A stretch of DNA of 64,000 bases from Variovorax sp. N23 (GCF_025486315.1 NZ_JAOOPY010000006.1:1-64000); one strand, 5' to 3'. Shown: positions 20,607 through 38,523, counted from the stretch's first letter. Notes: generated by a model not told the origin, from the sequence alone. Made by a program: numbers and translations.

Positions 20607-21605
20607 TCAGGCCGCGACCGATGCCTGGCCGGCGGCCTGGCGCGCCGCTGCCGCATTCGTGCCCACGCCGGCCCCGGGCAGCGGCTGGCGGGCGCTCGTC
20701 CCGAAGGCGGCGATGCGCGCCCATTCCTCGACGGCGTCGAGCAGCTTGGCCTGCATGACCCGGGTGGTCGCCGTGTGATCGATGTCGGGCCAGAAGCGGT
20801 ACTTCACGCGCTCGAACAGGCGCGATCCGCGCAGCTGGCTCAGCATCCCGTGGTTGCGGTCGGTCGAGTTGTAGGTCACCGAATACATCAGGGACACATC
20901 CACGCCGCGATCGACCAGCGACAGCAGGCGGCGTTCGTGCTCGGCGGCATCGACCACCGGTGCCTCGGCGCTGCCGAAGATGCTGCCCTGCTCGACGGCC
21001 GGTGTGCGGTTCGGCAGCAGCGCGGCCACGCGCGCCATCGTCCGTTCACGGGCGGCGGCATCGCCCGCACCGAGCCAGTCGGTCAGGTCGCGCCACCAGA
21101 GGTAGCTCGCACGCACCGCGGCATTGAAGGGGAAGGCGGCCAGCCGGCGCAGCTTGCGCTCCAGGCGCACGCCGCGCGTCAGGTACATCTCGCCGTCGAA
21201 GGCGAGCATGCCGGTGATGCGCGGATCGGCCAGCGCCACCGCCATGGCGTTCTCGGCGCCCGAGCAGATGCCGAACACCAGGAAGCGGCGCACGCCGTAG
21301 CGCTCGCCCAGGAAGTCCATGGCCGCCTTCATGTCTTCCACGGCCTGCGCGCGGAAGGCGTTGCGGCTCTGCGCGGCCACGCTGTCGCCGATGCCCGAGA
21401 GGTCGAAGCGCAGCGTCGGGATGCCGGCGCTGGCCAGCCGGCGCGCCGTCTTCACGTTGATGCGGTGCGGCCCGATGCGGTGGTTCACGCCGGTGTTGAG
21501 CACCAGGCATGCCACGTCGGTGCGGCCGGCCTGAGGCTGGCTGAGCATGCCGAACAGGCCCTCGTCGGGGCCGAACAGAACGGGTGTCTCGCTGTAGTCA
21601 TTCAT
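20607..21605 (-). CDS. Alpha/beta hydrolase with Cys nucleophile elbow (PKS/NRPS cluster)
   Basis: 332 residues, alpha/beta-hydrolase fold. The nucleophile elbow reads FGICSGAENA, so the catalytic position is Cys114 rather than Ser; the likely acid/base end is WPDIDHTATT. The layout resembles the hydrolase-1 type found in exosortase-A loci, but no exosortase gene is present. It is the last gene of the PKS/NRPS operon and overlaps the preceding hydrolase by 8 bp. Since the assembly line lacks a thioesterase, a role in product release or proofreading is plausible but inferred. Confidence 0.75.
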   Translation of the reverse strand: MNDYSETPVLFGPDEGLFGMLSQPQAGRTDVACLVLNTGVNHRIGPHRINVKTARRLASAGIPTLRFDLSGIGDSVAAQSRNAFRAQAVEDMKAAMDFLGERYGVRRFLVFGICSGAENAMAVALADPRITGMLAFDGEMYLTRGVRLERKLRRLAAFPFNAAVRASYLWWRDLTDWLGAGDAAARERTMARVAALLPNRTPAVEQGSIFGSAEAPVVDAAEHERRLLSLVDRGVDVSLMYSVTYNSTDRNHGMLSQLRGSRLFERVKYRFWPDIDHTATTRVMQAKLLDAVEEWARIAAFGTSARQPLPGAGVGTNAAAARQAAGQASVAA

Positions 21606-22407
21606 GGATTTCTGCCATCACGCGTTGCAATGCCTCTGCGGGAACCATCTCATTATTGGGGTGGGGATTGCTCGTCCATATCATGGTATGCGGCAATGGC
21701 ACATGCCGCGCGCTGCGGTCTTGCGTCTGCGCCGTGACCCACTGGCGCGTGGTCGCGTCGTCGGGTTTGGCGATCACCACCAGTTCGGTGCCGGTGCCCA
21801 GCTGGAGGCTGTCGGGCGTGAGCGCGGCAACCTGGCGGCGCAGCAATTCGGAGATGCCGAAGCCGAAGGCCTCGCCGCTGAAGGCGTCGGGGTCCTTGCG
21901 CAGGCTGCGGCGCCATCCGGCGTCGGGAATGGAGTGGCTCAGTTCCAGTTCGGCCACGTGTTTCTCGCGCAGGTCCTGCAGGTAGCTGCGGCCTTCCAGC
22001 ACCGGTTCCCACAGCACCAGCCGCGCGATGCGGGGACTGGCCGAGGCGGCGGCCTGCAGTGCCAGCGTGGCGCCGATGCGCGCGCCGAACCACACGATGC
22101 GCGCCGCGCCGGAGCGCGCGATCAGTTCGCGGTGCGCCTCGCCGATGTCGCGGCGCCAGCCCTCCAGGTCGCCGTCTTCGTCGTCGCCGGGCGAGTCGCC
22201 CGTGCCGTAGGGGTCGAAGCGCAACACCGGCACGCCGCGGCGCGACAGGCGCAGCGCGAGCAGGCGGTAGAAGCGGTGGCTGCGCAGGGCTTCGTGGCCC
22301 ATCGGCGGGCACAGCAGCACGGCCGTGTCGCTGGCCCGTGCGCCTTCCGCGTCGTGAAAAAGACCGAAGAGCCGCCGCGAGGGCGGACCGAACATCAGGG
22401 GGGTCAT
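21598..22407 (-). CDS. Alpha/beta hydrolase-like protein lacking the Ser nucleophile
   Basis: 269 residues. It resembles hydrolase-2-type proteins of exosortase-A loci: LLCPPMGHEALRSHRFYR near the N-terminus, RFDPYGTGDSPGDDED, then an elbow WFGARIGATLAL in which the nucleophile position is Arg110 (GARIG). The canonical catalytic triad is therefore absent. The ATG overlaps the phosphopantetheinyl transferase stop (ATGA). It may be a non-catalytic partner of the Cys hydrolase encoded next, or act by another mechanism. Its function is unknown. Confidence 0.7.
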   Translation of the reverse strand: MTPLMFGPPSRRLFGLFHDAEGARASDTAVLLCPPMGHEALRSHRFYRLLALRLSRRGVPVLRFDPYGTGDSPGDDEDGDLEGWRRDIGEAHRELIARSGAARIVWFGARIGATLALQAAASASPRIARLVLWEPVLEGRSYLQDLREKHVAELELSHSIPDAGWRRSLRKDPDAFSGEAFGFGISELLRRQVAALTPDSLQLGTGTELVVIAKPDDATTRQWVTAQTQDRSARHVPLPHTMIWTSNPHPNNEMVPAEALQRVMAEIHE

Positions 22408-23135
22408 GCGGTGAATTCCAGGGGCGCTGCGGCGCTCGTGCCGGCGTCCGCCGTGTACGAGCCGCGGCGCGGCAGGCGCAGCGCCAGGGCACCGATCGTG
22501 TCGTCGCCGTCCTCGAAGGACTGCAGGCGCAGCTGCTCGACGCCGTCGGGGGTGGTCAGGGTGACGGGCTGCGCGACCGGCGCGATGCCGACGTCGAAGC
22601 CGTTCGTGGCCAGGTCCAGCCCGATGCCGACCGCCTTGAGGCAGGCTTCCTTGCGGGTCCAGCAGACGAAGAAGGCGCGGTCGCGCTGGGCCGGCGGGCA
22701 GGCGGCCAGCGCAGCCTGCTCGGCGGGTGAGAAATAGGCGGCGGCCAGCGCGAGCGCGTCGGGCATCGGCCGAACGACCTCGACGTCCACGCCGAGTTCG
22801 TCGCGGGTCGACAGCGCGACCACGCCGGTATCGTGGCTGTGGCTGAGGTTGAAGTGCAGGTCGGCCGCCACCAGCGCCGGCTTGCCGAAGCGGCCGGCCA
22901 CGAAGCGCAGCCCTTCGCCGGCCTGGCCGCAGCGCTGCGCCAGCAACTGGCGCAGCGCCGCATGGGCGGCGATGAAGCGGTGCCGGTCGCGCTCGAAGAC
23001 GAAGCGACGCGCCCGCGCCACCTCGTCGGCCGAGAGCTTGGCCAGGGCGGCGGCAGGGACGTGCTGGTCCAGGTCGATGCGCCACAGTTCGCAGTGGGGC
23101 GCATCGACGGGGAGGACGAGCGGCGAGACGATCAT
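22404..23135 (-). CDS. 4'-phosphopantetheinyl transferase, Sfp type
   Basis: 243 residues. It transfers the phosphopantetheine arm of CoA to the Ser of carrier proteins and is needed to activate the PCP and ACP domains encoded upstream. Motifs: FNLSHS (95-100), GVDVE (115-119, magnesium ligands) and WTRKEACLKA (159-168). The two-lobed ~240-residue size is that of Sfp/EntD-type enzymes rather than AcpS. It starts 11 bp after the NRPS stop and overlaps the next gene, so it is embedded in the operon. Confidence 0.93.
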   Translation of the reverse strand: MIVSPLVLPVDAPHCELWRIDLDQHVPAAALAKLSADEVARARRFVFERDRHRFIAAHAALRQLLAQRCGQAGEGLRFVAGRFGKPALVAADLHFNLSHSHDTGVVALSTRDELGVDVEVVRPMPDALALAAAYFSPAEQAALAACPPAQRDRAFFVCWTRKEACLKAVGIGLDLATNGFDVGIAPVAQPVTLTTPDGVEQLRLQSFEDGDDTIGALALRLPRRGSYTADAGTSAAAPLEFTA

Positions 23136-23146
23136 GCGCACCCCGC

Positions 23147-26100
23147 TCAGCCCTTGCGACCCCAGCCGGAGAACACCCGGCCGAGCAGGCCGGGGCGCGC
23201 GGACGCCGGCTCCTCGGCGGGGGTCAGCGGCGCGGGCGATGTCACCTGCGACGCCGCGAGCTGCGCCAGGCTCTCGAACATGTAGCGGCGCGCCTCGATG
23301 CGCTGGCCGAAGCTCTGCTCCGACTGCTGCACCACGCGCATCGCCAGCAGCGAGTCGCCGCCCAGGTCGAAGAAGTTGTCGCTCGCGCGGATGTCGTTCA
23401 CGTCGATGTTGAGCACGCCGGCCCAGATCTGCGCGAGCTGCGCCTGCTCGGGTTGCAGCAGGGGCGCGCCGCCGCCTCGGGCCGCGGCGGCCTGCTCGCG
23501 CGCGGCCACCGTCTGCGGCGGCGGCTCGGCGCTCGACGCCAGGCGCGAGAGGATGCGCGCACTGTCCGAATCCGCCGGTGCCAGCAGCTCGGCCACCGGC
23601 GCGTCGGGCCGGTCGGCCAGCGTGCGCAGGATCTCGACGAAGCGGTCGCGAAAGGCGGTGCCGGTCTCGGGCAGGTAGATGTCGGCGTTGTAGGCGATGG
23701 GGCCTTCGAGGCCGTGCGGCTTCTCCAGCAGCCACAGGCCCAGGTCGTCGGTCGCGCCGCGCTGCAGCAGGTGCACCTGCTTGTGCGCCAGGCCGCCGAA
23801 GTCGAGCGGTCGCTCGCGTGCATCCTGGAACGAGAAGAGGCCCTGGTACAGCCCCGCGCCCTGCGCCAGATTGACGAACTCGGGCTCGGTCGCCATGCGC
23901 TCGAAGGGCACCTGCTGGTAGCCCATGACCGCCACCAGCTCGTTCTTCACGTAGCGGATGAAACCCCCGAAGCCCAGCGTCCGGTCGACCTGGAAGGGCA
24001 GCGGCAGCACGTTGTTGAAGAAGCCCATCACCGATTCGAGCTCGGGCACTTCGCGGCCGCGCACCGGCGTGGCGATCACGACCGATCGGCTGTCGATGGC
24101 GCCGCTCATCATCAGCACGTAGGCGCCCAGCGCCAGCATGCTGAGCGTGACGTCGTGCTGCCGTGCCACTTCGCGCAGGCGCTGCGTGGTGGGCTGGTCG
24201 ATGTGGATCCAGTTCACGCCGCCCTTGCCGGACATGCCGGCCTTGCGCGGCATGTCGGTCTTGGCGGCGCGCGGGGCGGGCATGCGTGCGAAGCGCTGCT
24301 TCCAGAAGTCGAGCTGCCGGGTGAATTCGGGCTGCGCCATCCAGTCGGCGTACCACTGGGCGTAGTCGCCCATCGACACCGGCGGCTCGGGCAGCGTGTG
24401 CTTCTGGCCGCGCACCAGCGCACCGTAGATGGCCGACAGCTCGGTCTGGTAGATGTCGAAGGACCAGCCGTCCCACACCAGGTGGTGCGGCACGAACATG
24501 AAGGCGTGGTCCTCCGGCCCCATCCGGTAGAGCGCCATGTGGAAGAGCGGCGCGCGGTGGATGTCCAGCGGCTGGTCGGCCAGCTGCTGCATGCGGTCGG
24601 CGAGTTCGGCCTCGCGCGCTTCCTCGGGCATCGCGCTCAGGTCGATCAGCGGGATGTCGAAATCGACCTGCGGCGCGATGACCTGCACGGCCCTCCCGTC
24701 TTCGTCGGTGCCGATCGCGGTGCGCAGGGCGGCGTGCCGCTGCACCATCGTCTGCAGCGCGCTGCGGAACTTCGCGACGTCCAGCGGCCCGCGGAAGCGG
24801 TGGCCCGACGGCGCGTTGTAGACCGGACGGCCCGGGTGCAGTTCTTCGAGGAAACGGATGCGCTCCTGCATCGGCGTGAGCGGCGCGCTGCGGCGATCGG
24901 GCATGGCCACGATCGGCTGCTGCGCTTGGGCCTGGCCGGTGCCGCGCAGGCGGTTCACGGTCTGCGCGATGCGCTCGACCGTGGGTGACTCGAACAGCGT
25001 CGACATCGGCAGCTTGAGCTGCAGGTCGCGGCCGAGCTGGGCCGTCAGGCGCGCGGCCAGCAGCGAGTGCCCGCCGAGTGCGAAGAAGTCGTCGTGGATG
25101 CCGAGGCCAGGCAGGCTCAGCGTCTGCTCCATCGCCGCCAGGATCTGGCGTTCGAGCTCATCGCGCGGCGGCACCGCGGCGTCGCGGCGCGTGGCGGCGG
25201 CGCTGACGGGCGGAGGCAGCGCCTTGCGGTCGATCTTGCCGTTGGGCAGCAGCGGCAGCGCCTCGAGCGCGACGTAGTGCTGCGGCAGCATGTACTCGGG
25301 CAGGAAGCTGGCCAGGTGCTGGCGCAGCGCCGCGGCCTCGGGCATGGGGCCGCGCGGCACCACGTAGGCCACGATGCGCACGTCGCCCGGCGCGTCCTCG
25401 CGCGTCACCACCAGCGCACGGTCGATGGCGCCGTGGCGTGCCAGGTTGGCTTCGATCTCGCCGAGTTCGATGCGGTAGCCGCGCACCTTCACCTGGTGGT
25501 CGGCCCGGCCCAGGCATTCGAGCACGCCGTCGGCGCGCCAGCGGCCCAGGTCGCCGGTGCGGTACCAGCGTGCGCCGCTGCCGTCGTGGGCGGGCACGAA
25601 GCGCTCGTCGGTCAGTTCGGGGCGGTGGAGGTAGCCGAGCGTCACGCCGGCGCCGCCGATGTAGAGCTCGCCGGTCACGCCCACGGGCAGTGGCTGCCCC
25701 TGGGGGTCGAGCACGTGGAACTGGGTGTTGATCACCGGACGGCCGATGGGAATGACGCCCTCGGCGCGCAGCACGCGGTGGAAGCTCGACCAGACGGTGG
25801 TCTCGGTTGGGCCGTAGCCGTTCCAGAGTTCGCCGACCATCGGCAGCAGCTGGCGCGCCAGGTCCGCGGGCAGCGGCTCGCCGGTGCAGATGGCCAGCAG
25901 GTCGCGCCGGCCGGGCCAGCCCGCGTCGATCAGGATGCGCCAGGTGGAGGGCGTCGCGTCGACGAAGTCGACTTCCTCGGACTCGATCAGCTCGCGCAGG
26001 CGGTCGCCCTGCATCGCCTGCGTCTTGTCGGCCACCACGATGCACGCGCCCACCGTCAGCGGCAGGATCACTTCGGACACGGCGATGTCGAAGGACAGTG

Positions 26101-28146
26101 TGGTGACGGCCAGCACGCGGCGCTGGGCGTCGATGCCCGGCACTGTGCGCAGGCCGGTCAGCAGGTTGACGACCGTGCGGTGCGGCACGCGCACGCCCTT
26201 GGGCCGGCCGGTGGAGCCGGAGGTGTAGATCACGTAGGCCACGTTGCCGGCATCGCCGCCGTGCGCGGGTTGCCCGGGCGTCGGCTGCACGCCGTCGGCT
26301 CGCACGCGGGCCAGCGCCTGCAGCGGGGCGGTGGCATCGGTGTCGGCATCGGTCACGGCGACGCGCAACTGCGCGTCCTCGATCATGAATTCGAGCCGCT
26401 CGCGCGGGAAGGCCGGGTCGAGCGGCACGTAGCCGGCGCCCGACTTCAGGATGCCCAGCAGCGCCACCAGCATGTGCGCATTGCGCGCGCAGCACAGGCC
26501 GACCAGGTCGCCCGGGCCGATGCCCTGCGCCTGCAGTGCGGCGGCGAGGCCGTTGGCACGCTGGTCGAGTTCGCGGTAGCTGAGCGACGCGCCGCCGGCA
26601 CGCACCGCCACGGCATCGGGCGTGGCCTGGGCCTGCCGCCCGATGAGCGTGTCGATGCGCAGTTGCGCGTCGTAGGGCGCGGCCGTGGCGTTGAAGGACT
26701 GCAGCAGCGTGAGGTCTTCGCTGCTGCAGGCCAGGGCCTGGGCGACGGTGGCCTGGGGCTGGCGCGCGAGCTGCGCCAGCGCGTCGCCGTACAGCGCGAG
26801 CCAGCGCCGCACGGTGGCTTCGTCGAACAGCGCCGTGTTGTATTGCAGCTCGAGCTGCAGGCCGTCGGCCGCCGGTACCGCGTTGAGGAACAGCTCGAAG
26901 TTCTCGTAGTGGCGGGCGTTGCCCGACAGCCGGCTCTGCAGCCCGGGGAAGCTGCCGCCCTGCACGGTCGTTGCGCGGTCGAGGTTGAACATCACACTGA
27001 CCAGCGACGGGCGGCTGGGGTCGCGTGTCACCGGCAGGTGGCGCAGCAGCGTGCCGTAGGTGAGCGTCTGGTGGTCGAAGGCGTCCAGCAGCGTGTTGGC
27101 GACCTGGCGCAGCAGGACGTCGAAGGGCTGGGCCGGATCGATCGCGACGCGCACCGGCAGCAGGTTGACGCAGTGGCCGACCAGCTTGGGCATGCCGCTG
27201 GCCGCCTGGCCGGCGGAAGGCACGCCGACGACGAGGTCGTCCTGCTGCGACAGGCGATGCACCAGCGCGGCAAAGACGCTGAAGAGCGTGGCGAACAGGC
27301 TGACGCCGGCGCGCGCGCCGAGCTGGCGGGCCGCCTCGACCAGCGGCGCCGGCAGCAGCACGTCGACACGCCGCGCGTCGAAGCTGCGGCGCGCGGCGCG
27401 CGGGCGGTCCAGCGGGAGCTCGAGCGCGGGCAGCGCGTTGCCGGGGTACTGGCCGAGCCAGTACGCCAGTTGCGTCTGCGCCATGGGCGTGGCGGCTTCG
27501 GCGCGTTCCCACTGGGCGTAGTCGCCATAGCTGGGCGCCGGGTCGAGCGCCGTGACCTGGCCGCGCTGCGCAGCATAGAGCAGGCCCAGGTCGTCGGCGA
27601 TGACACCCCACGACCAGCCGTCGCACACCGAGTGGTGCGCCGTCATCAGCAGCACATGCTGCGTGGGCGCCAGCCGGTAGAGCGCGGCACGAAAGAGCGG
27701 GCCCTGTTCCAGGTCGAAGGGGGTCTCGACCGCTTCGGTGTGCGCCTTGGCCATGGCCAGGGCTTGCGCCTGGGCGTCCAGCGCGCTCAGGTCGTGCAGC
27801 GGCAGCGTGAAAGCGCCGGGCACGGCGACGACCAGTTGCTCGCCATCGGGCGAGAAGCTGGCGCGCAGCGCATCGTGCCGCGCCAGCAGGGCGGTCAGCG
27901 CCGCCGACAGGGCGGCGGTGTCGAGCGTGCCGTCCAGGTGCAGGTCGACCGACTCGTTGTAGGCCAGCGAGGCCTGGCTGCCGAGCCGATGCGCCAGCCA
28001 GACTTCGCGCTGGGCCTCGGTGGTCGGGATGACACCGGAGATCGCGCCCAGGGCGAAGGGGTCGAAGTCATCGGCCTCGGTGTCGTGGGAAACGTTCTGC
28101 AGGTTCACGTCGTTCTTCGCTGCGTCGTGGGTGTCGGGCCAGCTGC

Positions 28147-28150
<4 letters not shown>
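23147..28150 (-). CDS. Non-ribosomal peptide synthetase, C-A-PCP-C-PCP
   Basis: 1667 residues. Domains: C ~40-470 (active HHSVCDG, 172-178), A ~500-980 (IYTSGSTGRPKG; GYGPTE; YRTGD; NGKIDRKAL), PCP ~995-1065 (Ser1029 in LGGHSL), second C ~1085-1530 (HHLVWDG, 1222-1228), terminal PCP ~1565-1635 (Ser1600 in LGGDSL), then a short Gly/Arg tail. There is no thioesterase or reductase domain. The ten-residue code read by eye is D-I-S-D-I-T-G-V-W-K; it shares D, I, V, W, K with glycine-type codes but differs elsewhere, so the substrate is open. The last C-PCP has no A domain of its own. GTG start overlapping the PKS stop (GTGA). Confidence 0.93.
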
Positions 28151-35481
<7,331 letters not shown>

Positions 35482-35866
35482 CGGTGTGCCTTTCAGGCGA
35501 CGGTTCCCAGTCCGGAAACCTCCGCGCTCATCTCTCTCGGTTCGCCCTGTCTGACTTGTCAGATTTAATAACAAAGCGCTCTTTTTTGCTGCTGATCTTC
35601 CACCTTGTGGATTGCGTTCGCCCATCTGCCGAAAGTCAGTCCAACGGCATAGGCCGTTCCGACAGATGTGACCGTGGAGATGCAATTGGTTGCTATTGCC
35701 AACTTGACAGCAATCACCGTCACAAGGCGTTACGCACGCTGCATTGTGCGCCCATTCGCGCAAGAAATGAATACTAAACACCTCAGGGTGACGCGAGGGC
35801 GACCCGACTGGCCGGCGGATGTGTGATGTATTTCCGCTGGGCGCTGCCAGGGCGCCAGCCGGCCAC
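35482..35866 (-). promoter_or_regulatory. PKS/NRPS operon upstream region (385 bp without a gene)
   Basis: AT-richer than its surroundings and without a credible gene. It holds a perfect inverted repeat TCTGAC-tt-GTCAGA at 35550-35563, about 70-80 bp before the PKS start, and a nested dyad around AACGGC-N4-GCCGTT at 35643-35658 with outer arms CATCTG / CAGATG. Upstream of these the sequence runs to the end of the histidine phosphatase gene. No regulator gene is adjacent. The promoter elements themselves could not be assigned. Confidence 0.55.
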
Positions 35867-36511
35867 TCAGTCGATGGCTTCGTCGAGGGCGTCGTCGACG
35901 AGGTGGCCCACGTCACCCCAGCCGACCAGGCTCAGGCCCTGCGGCGTCCAGAGCAGCCGGTTGATGGCGGCGTTGCCGAGGTGCCAGGTGCGCGGGGCCT
36001 GCAGGTCCTGCCGCGTGGCGGCGCGGTACAGCACGTCCATGACGCCGCCGTGCGCCACCAGCACGACCAGTTCGCCGGCGTGCCGCGCCGCCAGTTCCTC
36101 GGCCACGCCGGTCACGCGTGCCCGGAAGGTGAGCAGCGACTCGCCGTGGCCGCCGGGCCGGTATTCGGGGTCACGGGTGCGCCAGCGCCGGGCGTCGTCG
36201 GGCGTCTCGGCGTCGATCTCGGCGAAGGTCCGCCCCTCGAAGCTGCCGAAGGCGCGCTCGCGCAGCCGCGGCTCCGGTTGCACGGCCAGGCCTCGGGCCG
36301 CGCCGATGGCCTCGGCCGTCTGCCAGGCACGGGCGAGATCGCTGGCGTAGATCGCCGAGATCGGCTCCTCGCCGAGCGCCTGCCCGAGCTGCCGGGCCTG
36401 GCGCAGGCCGGTGTCGTTGAGGCCGATGTCCAACTGGCCCTGGATGCGCGTGTCCACGTTCCAGGCGGTTTCTCCGTGGCGGACGGCGATGAGCCGGGTC
36501 GCCTCCATCAT
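35867..36511 (-). CDS. Histidine phosphatase (phosphoglycerate mutase-like)
   Basis: About 214 residues. The N-terminal RHGETAWN carries the phospho-accepting His, LRERAFGSFEG the catalytic Glu, and VLVAHGGVMD the second His. This is the GpmB/CobC-like branch of the histidine phosphatase superfamily; the substrate cannot be named from sequence. A GTG at 36532 or the ATG at 36508 are alternative starts; none has a strong ribosome site. It follows the DUF4136 lipoprotein by about 26 bp and likely belongs to the folM-folB-ttcA run. Confidence 0.88.
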   Translation of the reverse strand: MMEATRLIAVRHGETAWNVDTRIQGQLDIGLNDTGLRQARQLGQALGEEPISAIYASDLARAWQTAEAIGAARGLAVQPEPRLRERAFGSFEGRTFAEIDAETPDDARRWRTRDPEYRPGGHGESLLTFRARVTGVAEELAARHAGELVVLVAHGGVMDVLYRAATRQDLQAPRTWHLGNAAINRLLWTPQGLSLVGWGDVGHLVDDALDEAID

Positions 36512-36536
36512 GCGGCGGGTGCGCGCCGGCACTGCG

Positions 36537-37190
36537 TCATGGCGCGGCCTTGGGAATCTCGATGTTCACCCGGCGCTCGCCCTCGGGCGGGTTCGGAAAG
36601 CCCTGCAGGGCCGCCTGGAACATCACCGGCAGGACGGCCGAATCGGCGCTGTACGGCCCGTCGTTGCGGGCACGGGTCTCGTACACCACCTTGTTCGACG
36701 GCAGCTCGCGCAGCACCACGCTGACTTCGCGCAGGTACCAGGGGCTGGCCGCCGGCGGGAAGCCCGGGCCGTACCAGCCGGGGCCGTACCACGCCGAGCC
36801 GTACCAGCCGCGCCCGTAGCCCGGGCCGAAGCGCGGCCCCGGACCCCATGGGCCCCAGCCCGGATAGAAGCCGGGGTCGGCCCATGGGGAGTAGGTCGGC
36901 GTGACGCGGGCCCCGATCTGCGCGGTGTAGCGGGCGCCGGCGTCGTCGCGCCGCAGGCCCGCGCGTTCGAGCGCCGGGGCGGCCATGGCTTCGAGCGCCG
37001 CCGCACCGCGCGCGCCGTCGCCGCCCTGCTGCGAGGGCAGCCGCTCGAAGCGGTAGGTGGCGCCGGCCGCGACGTCGGCAGCCGGCAGGTTCGAGAAACT
37101 GCGCACGTCGCTGTCGACCACCCAGCGGGTGGCGCAGCCGCTGAGCGTGATCAGCAGCGCGGCGGCGGTCAGGATTCGGCGAAGAGGCAT
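36537..37190 (-). CDS. DUF4136-family lipoprotein
   Basis: 217 residues. A signal peptide ends in the lipobox ITLSGC (Cys19). The mature protein begins with TYRFERLPSQQ, typical of DUF4136. The middle is strikingly rich in Gly, Pro, Trp and Tyr (WADPGFYPGWGPWGPGP and on to FPP), likely flexible and surface exposed. The C-terminal part (EVSVVLRELPSNKVVYETRA) is the second half of the domain. The function of the family is unknown; export to the outer membrane periplasmic face is expected. It lies between ttcA and the phosphatase. Confidence 0.85.
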   Translation of the reverse strand: MPLRRILTAAALLITLSGCATRWVVDSDVRSFSNLPAADVAAGATYRFERLPSQQGGDGARGAAALEAMAAPALERAGLRRDDAGARYTAQIGARVTPTYSPWADPGFYPGWGPWGPGPRFGPGYGRGWYGSAWYGPGWYGPGFPPAASPWYLREVSVVLRELPSNKVVYETRARNDGPYSADSAVLPVMFQAALQGFPNPPEGERRVNIEIPKAAP

Positions 37191-37240
37191 GGCAAGAGAT
37201 CTCCAAAGGCGCGATGACGGCGCCAGCGCCGTCGCGCCGC

Positions 37241-38155
37241 TCAGAGCTGGACGATGCGCAAGGACGAGGCCGCCGCAGGGAATTCGGGTGTGTCGAAGGC
37301 CTTGTCGCCTTCGGGGTCGGGCACACCCGTCGCCTTCAGACCCTTGAAATCGAAGGATGTTCCGTCGAGCAGGTGCGACGGCACGATGCTCTGCAGGGCG
37401 CCGAACATGTTCTCGATGCGGCCCGGGTGCTTCTTCTCCCACTCGCGCAGCATCTCGCCGACCTGCTGGCGTTGCAGGTTTTCCTGGCTGCCGCACAGCG
37501 TGCACGGGATGATCGGGAATTCGCGGTGCTGCGCCCAGCGCACCAGATCCTTCTCGGCCACGTAGGCCAGCGGGCGGATCACGACGTGGCGGCCGTCGTC
37601 GCTCACCAGCTTCGGCGGCATCGACTTGAGCTTGGCCGCGAAGAACATGTTGAGGAAGAAGGTCTGCAGCATGTCGTCGCGGTGGTGGCCCAGCGCGACC
37701 TTGGTGGCGCCCAACTCGTCCGCCACGCGGTAGAGGATGCCGCGTCGCAGCCGGCTGCACAGGCCGCAGGTCGTCTTGCCCTCGGGGATGACGCGCTTGA
37801 CGATGCTGTAGGTGTCCTGTTCCTCGATGTGGAAGGGCACGCCCAGCGCCTTCAGGTAAGTCGGCAGCACGTCTTCGGGGAAGCCCGGCTGCTTCTGGTC
37901 GAGGTTGACCGCCACGATGTCGAAGTGGATCGGCGCACGGGCGCGCAGCTTGAGCAGGATGTCGAGCAGCGCGTAGCTGTCCTTCCCGCCCGAGACGCAC
38001 ACCATGACCTTGTCGCCCTCTTCGATCATGTTGTAGTCGACGATGGCCTTGCCGACTTCGCGGCACAGGCGCTTCTCGAGCTTGTGCGTCTCGCGCTCGA
38101 TCTTCAAGACCTTGTCCTGCGACACAACTTCTTCCTCGACCCAGATAGCGCTCAT
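37241..38155 (-). CDS. ttcA: tRNA 2-thiocytidine(32) synthetase TtcA
   Basis: 304 residues. An ATP- and iron-sulfur-dependent enzyme that thiolates C32 of certain tRNAs. The PP-loop is [11 protein letters not shown]; the [4Fe-4S] cysteines are in [11 protein letters not shown] (CxxC) and [19 protein letters not shown] is the conserved middle motif. The ATG at 38155 overlaps the folB stop (ATGA); an ATG six bases upstream is possible. Confidence 0.95.
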   Translation of the reverse strand: MSAIWVEEEVVSQDKVLKIERETHKLEKRLCREVGKAIVDYNMIEEGDKVMVCVSGGKDSYALLDILLKLRARAPIHFDIVAVNLDQKQPGFPEDVLPTYLKALGVPFHIEEQDTYSIVKRVIPEGKTTCGLCSRLRRGILYRVADELGATKVALGHHRDDMLQTFFLNMFFAAKLKSMPPKLVSDDGRHVVIRPLAYVAEKDLVRWAQHREFPIIPCTLCGSQENLQRQQVGEMLREWEKKHPGRIENMFGALQSIVPSHLLDGTSFDFKGLKATGVPDPEGDKAFDTPEFPAAASSLRIVQL

Positions 38156-38523
38156 GACCATTGCCCCGTTTCCACGCGAATCGCCACTTCGCAGTCGTCG
38201 AAAATCTTCAGCTTGGCGATCTTCACCCGCACGCCGAGCACGCCCGGCAGCTGCATCAGCCGGTGCGCCAGCTTGCCGATGAGGCTTTCCAGAAGGTTCA
38301 TGTGCACCTCGGTGCACTCCTCGATGATGATGCGGCGCACCTTGCGGTAATCCAGCACATGCGTGATGTCGTCGTCGGCCGGCAGCAGCGGCTGGCTGCC
38401 GAGGTTGAGCTCGGCGTCGACCTGGATCTGCTGCGGCGCGTCTTGTTCCTGCGCGAGGATGCCGACGCTCGCGTCGAAGCGCAGGCTGGTCAGCGTGAGG
38501 ATCTGGGTGCCCTTGGTCAGCAT
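38152..38523 (-). CDS. folB: Dihydroneopterin aldolase
   Basis: 123 residues. It converts dihydroneopterin to 6-hydroxymethyl-dihydropterin in folate synthesis. The family signature is seen in [13 protein letters not shown] (the substrate-gripping region), followed by [14 protein letters not shown] and the C-terminal [11 protein letters not shown] with the catalytic Lys. It starts 7 bp after the folM-like gene and overlaps ttcA by 4 bp. Confidence 0.93.
   Translation of the reverse strand: MLTKGTQILTLTSLRFDASVGILAQEQDAPQQIQVDAELNLGSQPLLPADDDITHVLDYRKVRRIIIEECTEVHMNLLESLIGKLAHRLMQLPGVLGVRVKIAKLKIFDDCEVAIRVETGQWS

Noticed and set aside
20607..22407. Exosortase/PEP-CTERM locus
   Set aside because: The two hydrolases look like exosortase-A associated types, but no exosortase, PEP-CTERM protein or polysaccharide genes are near; the tight overlap with the PKS/NRPS genes assigns them to that operon.
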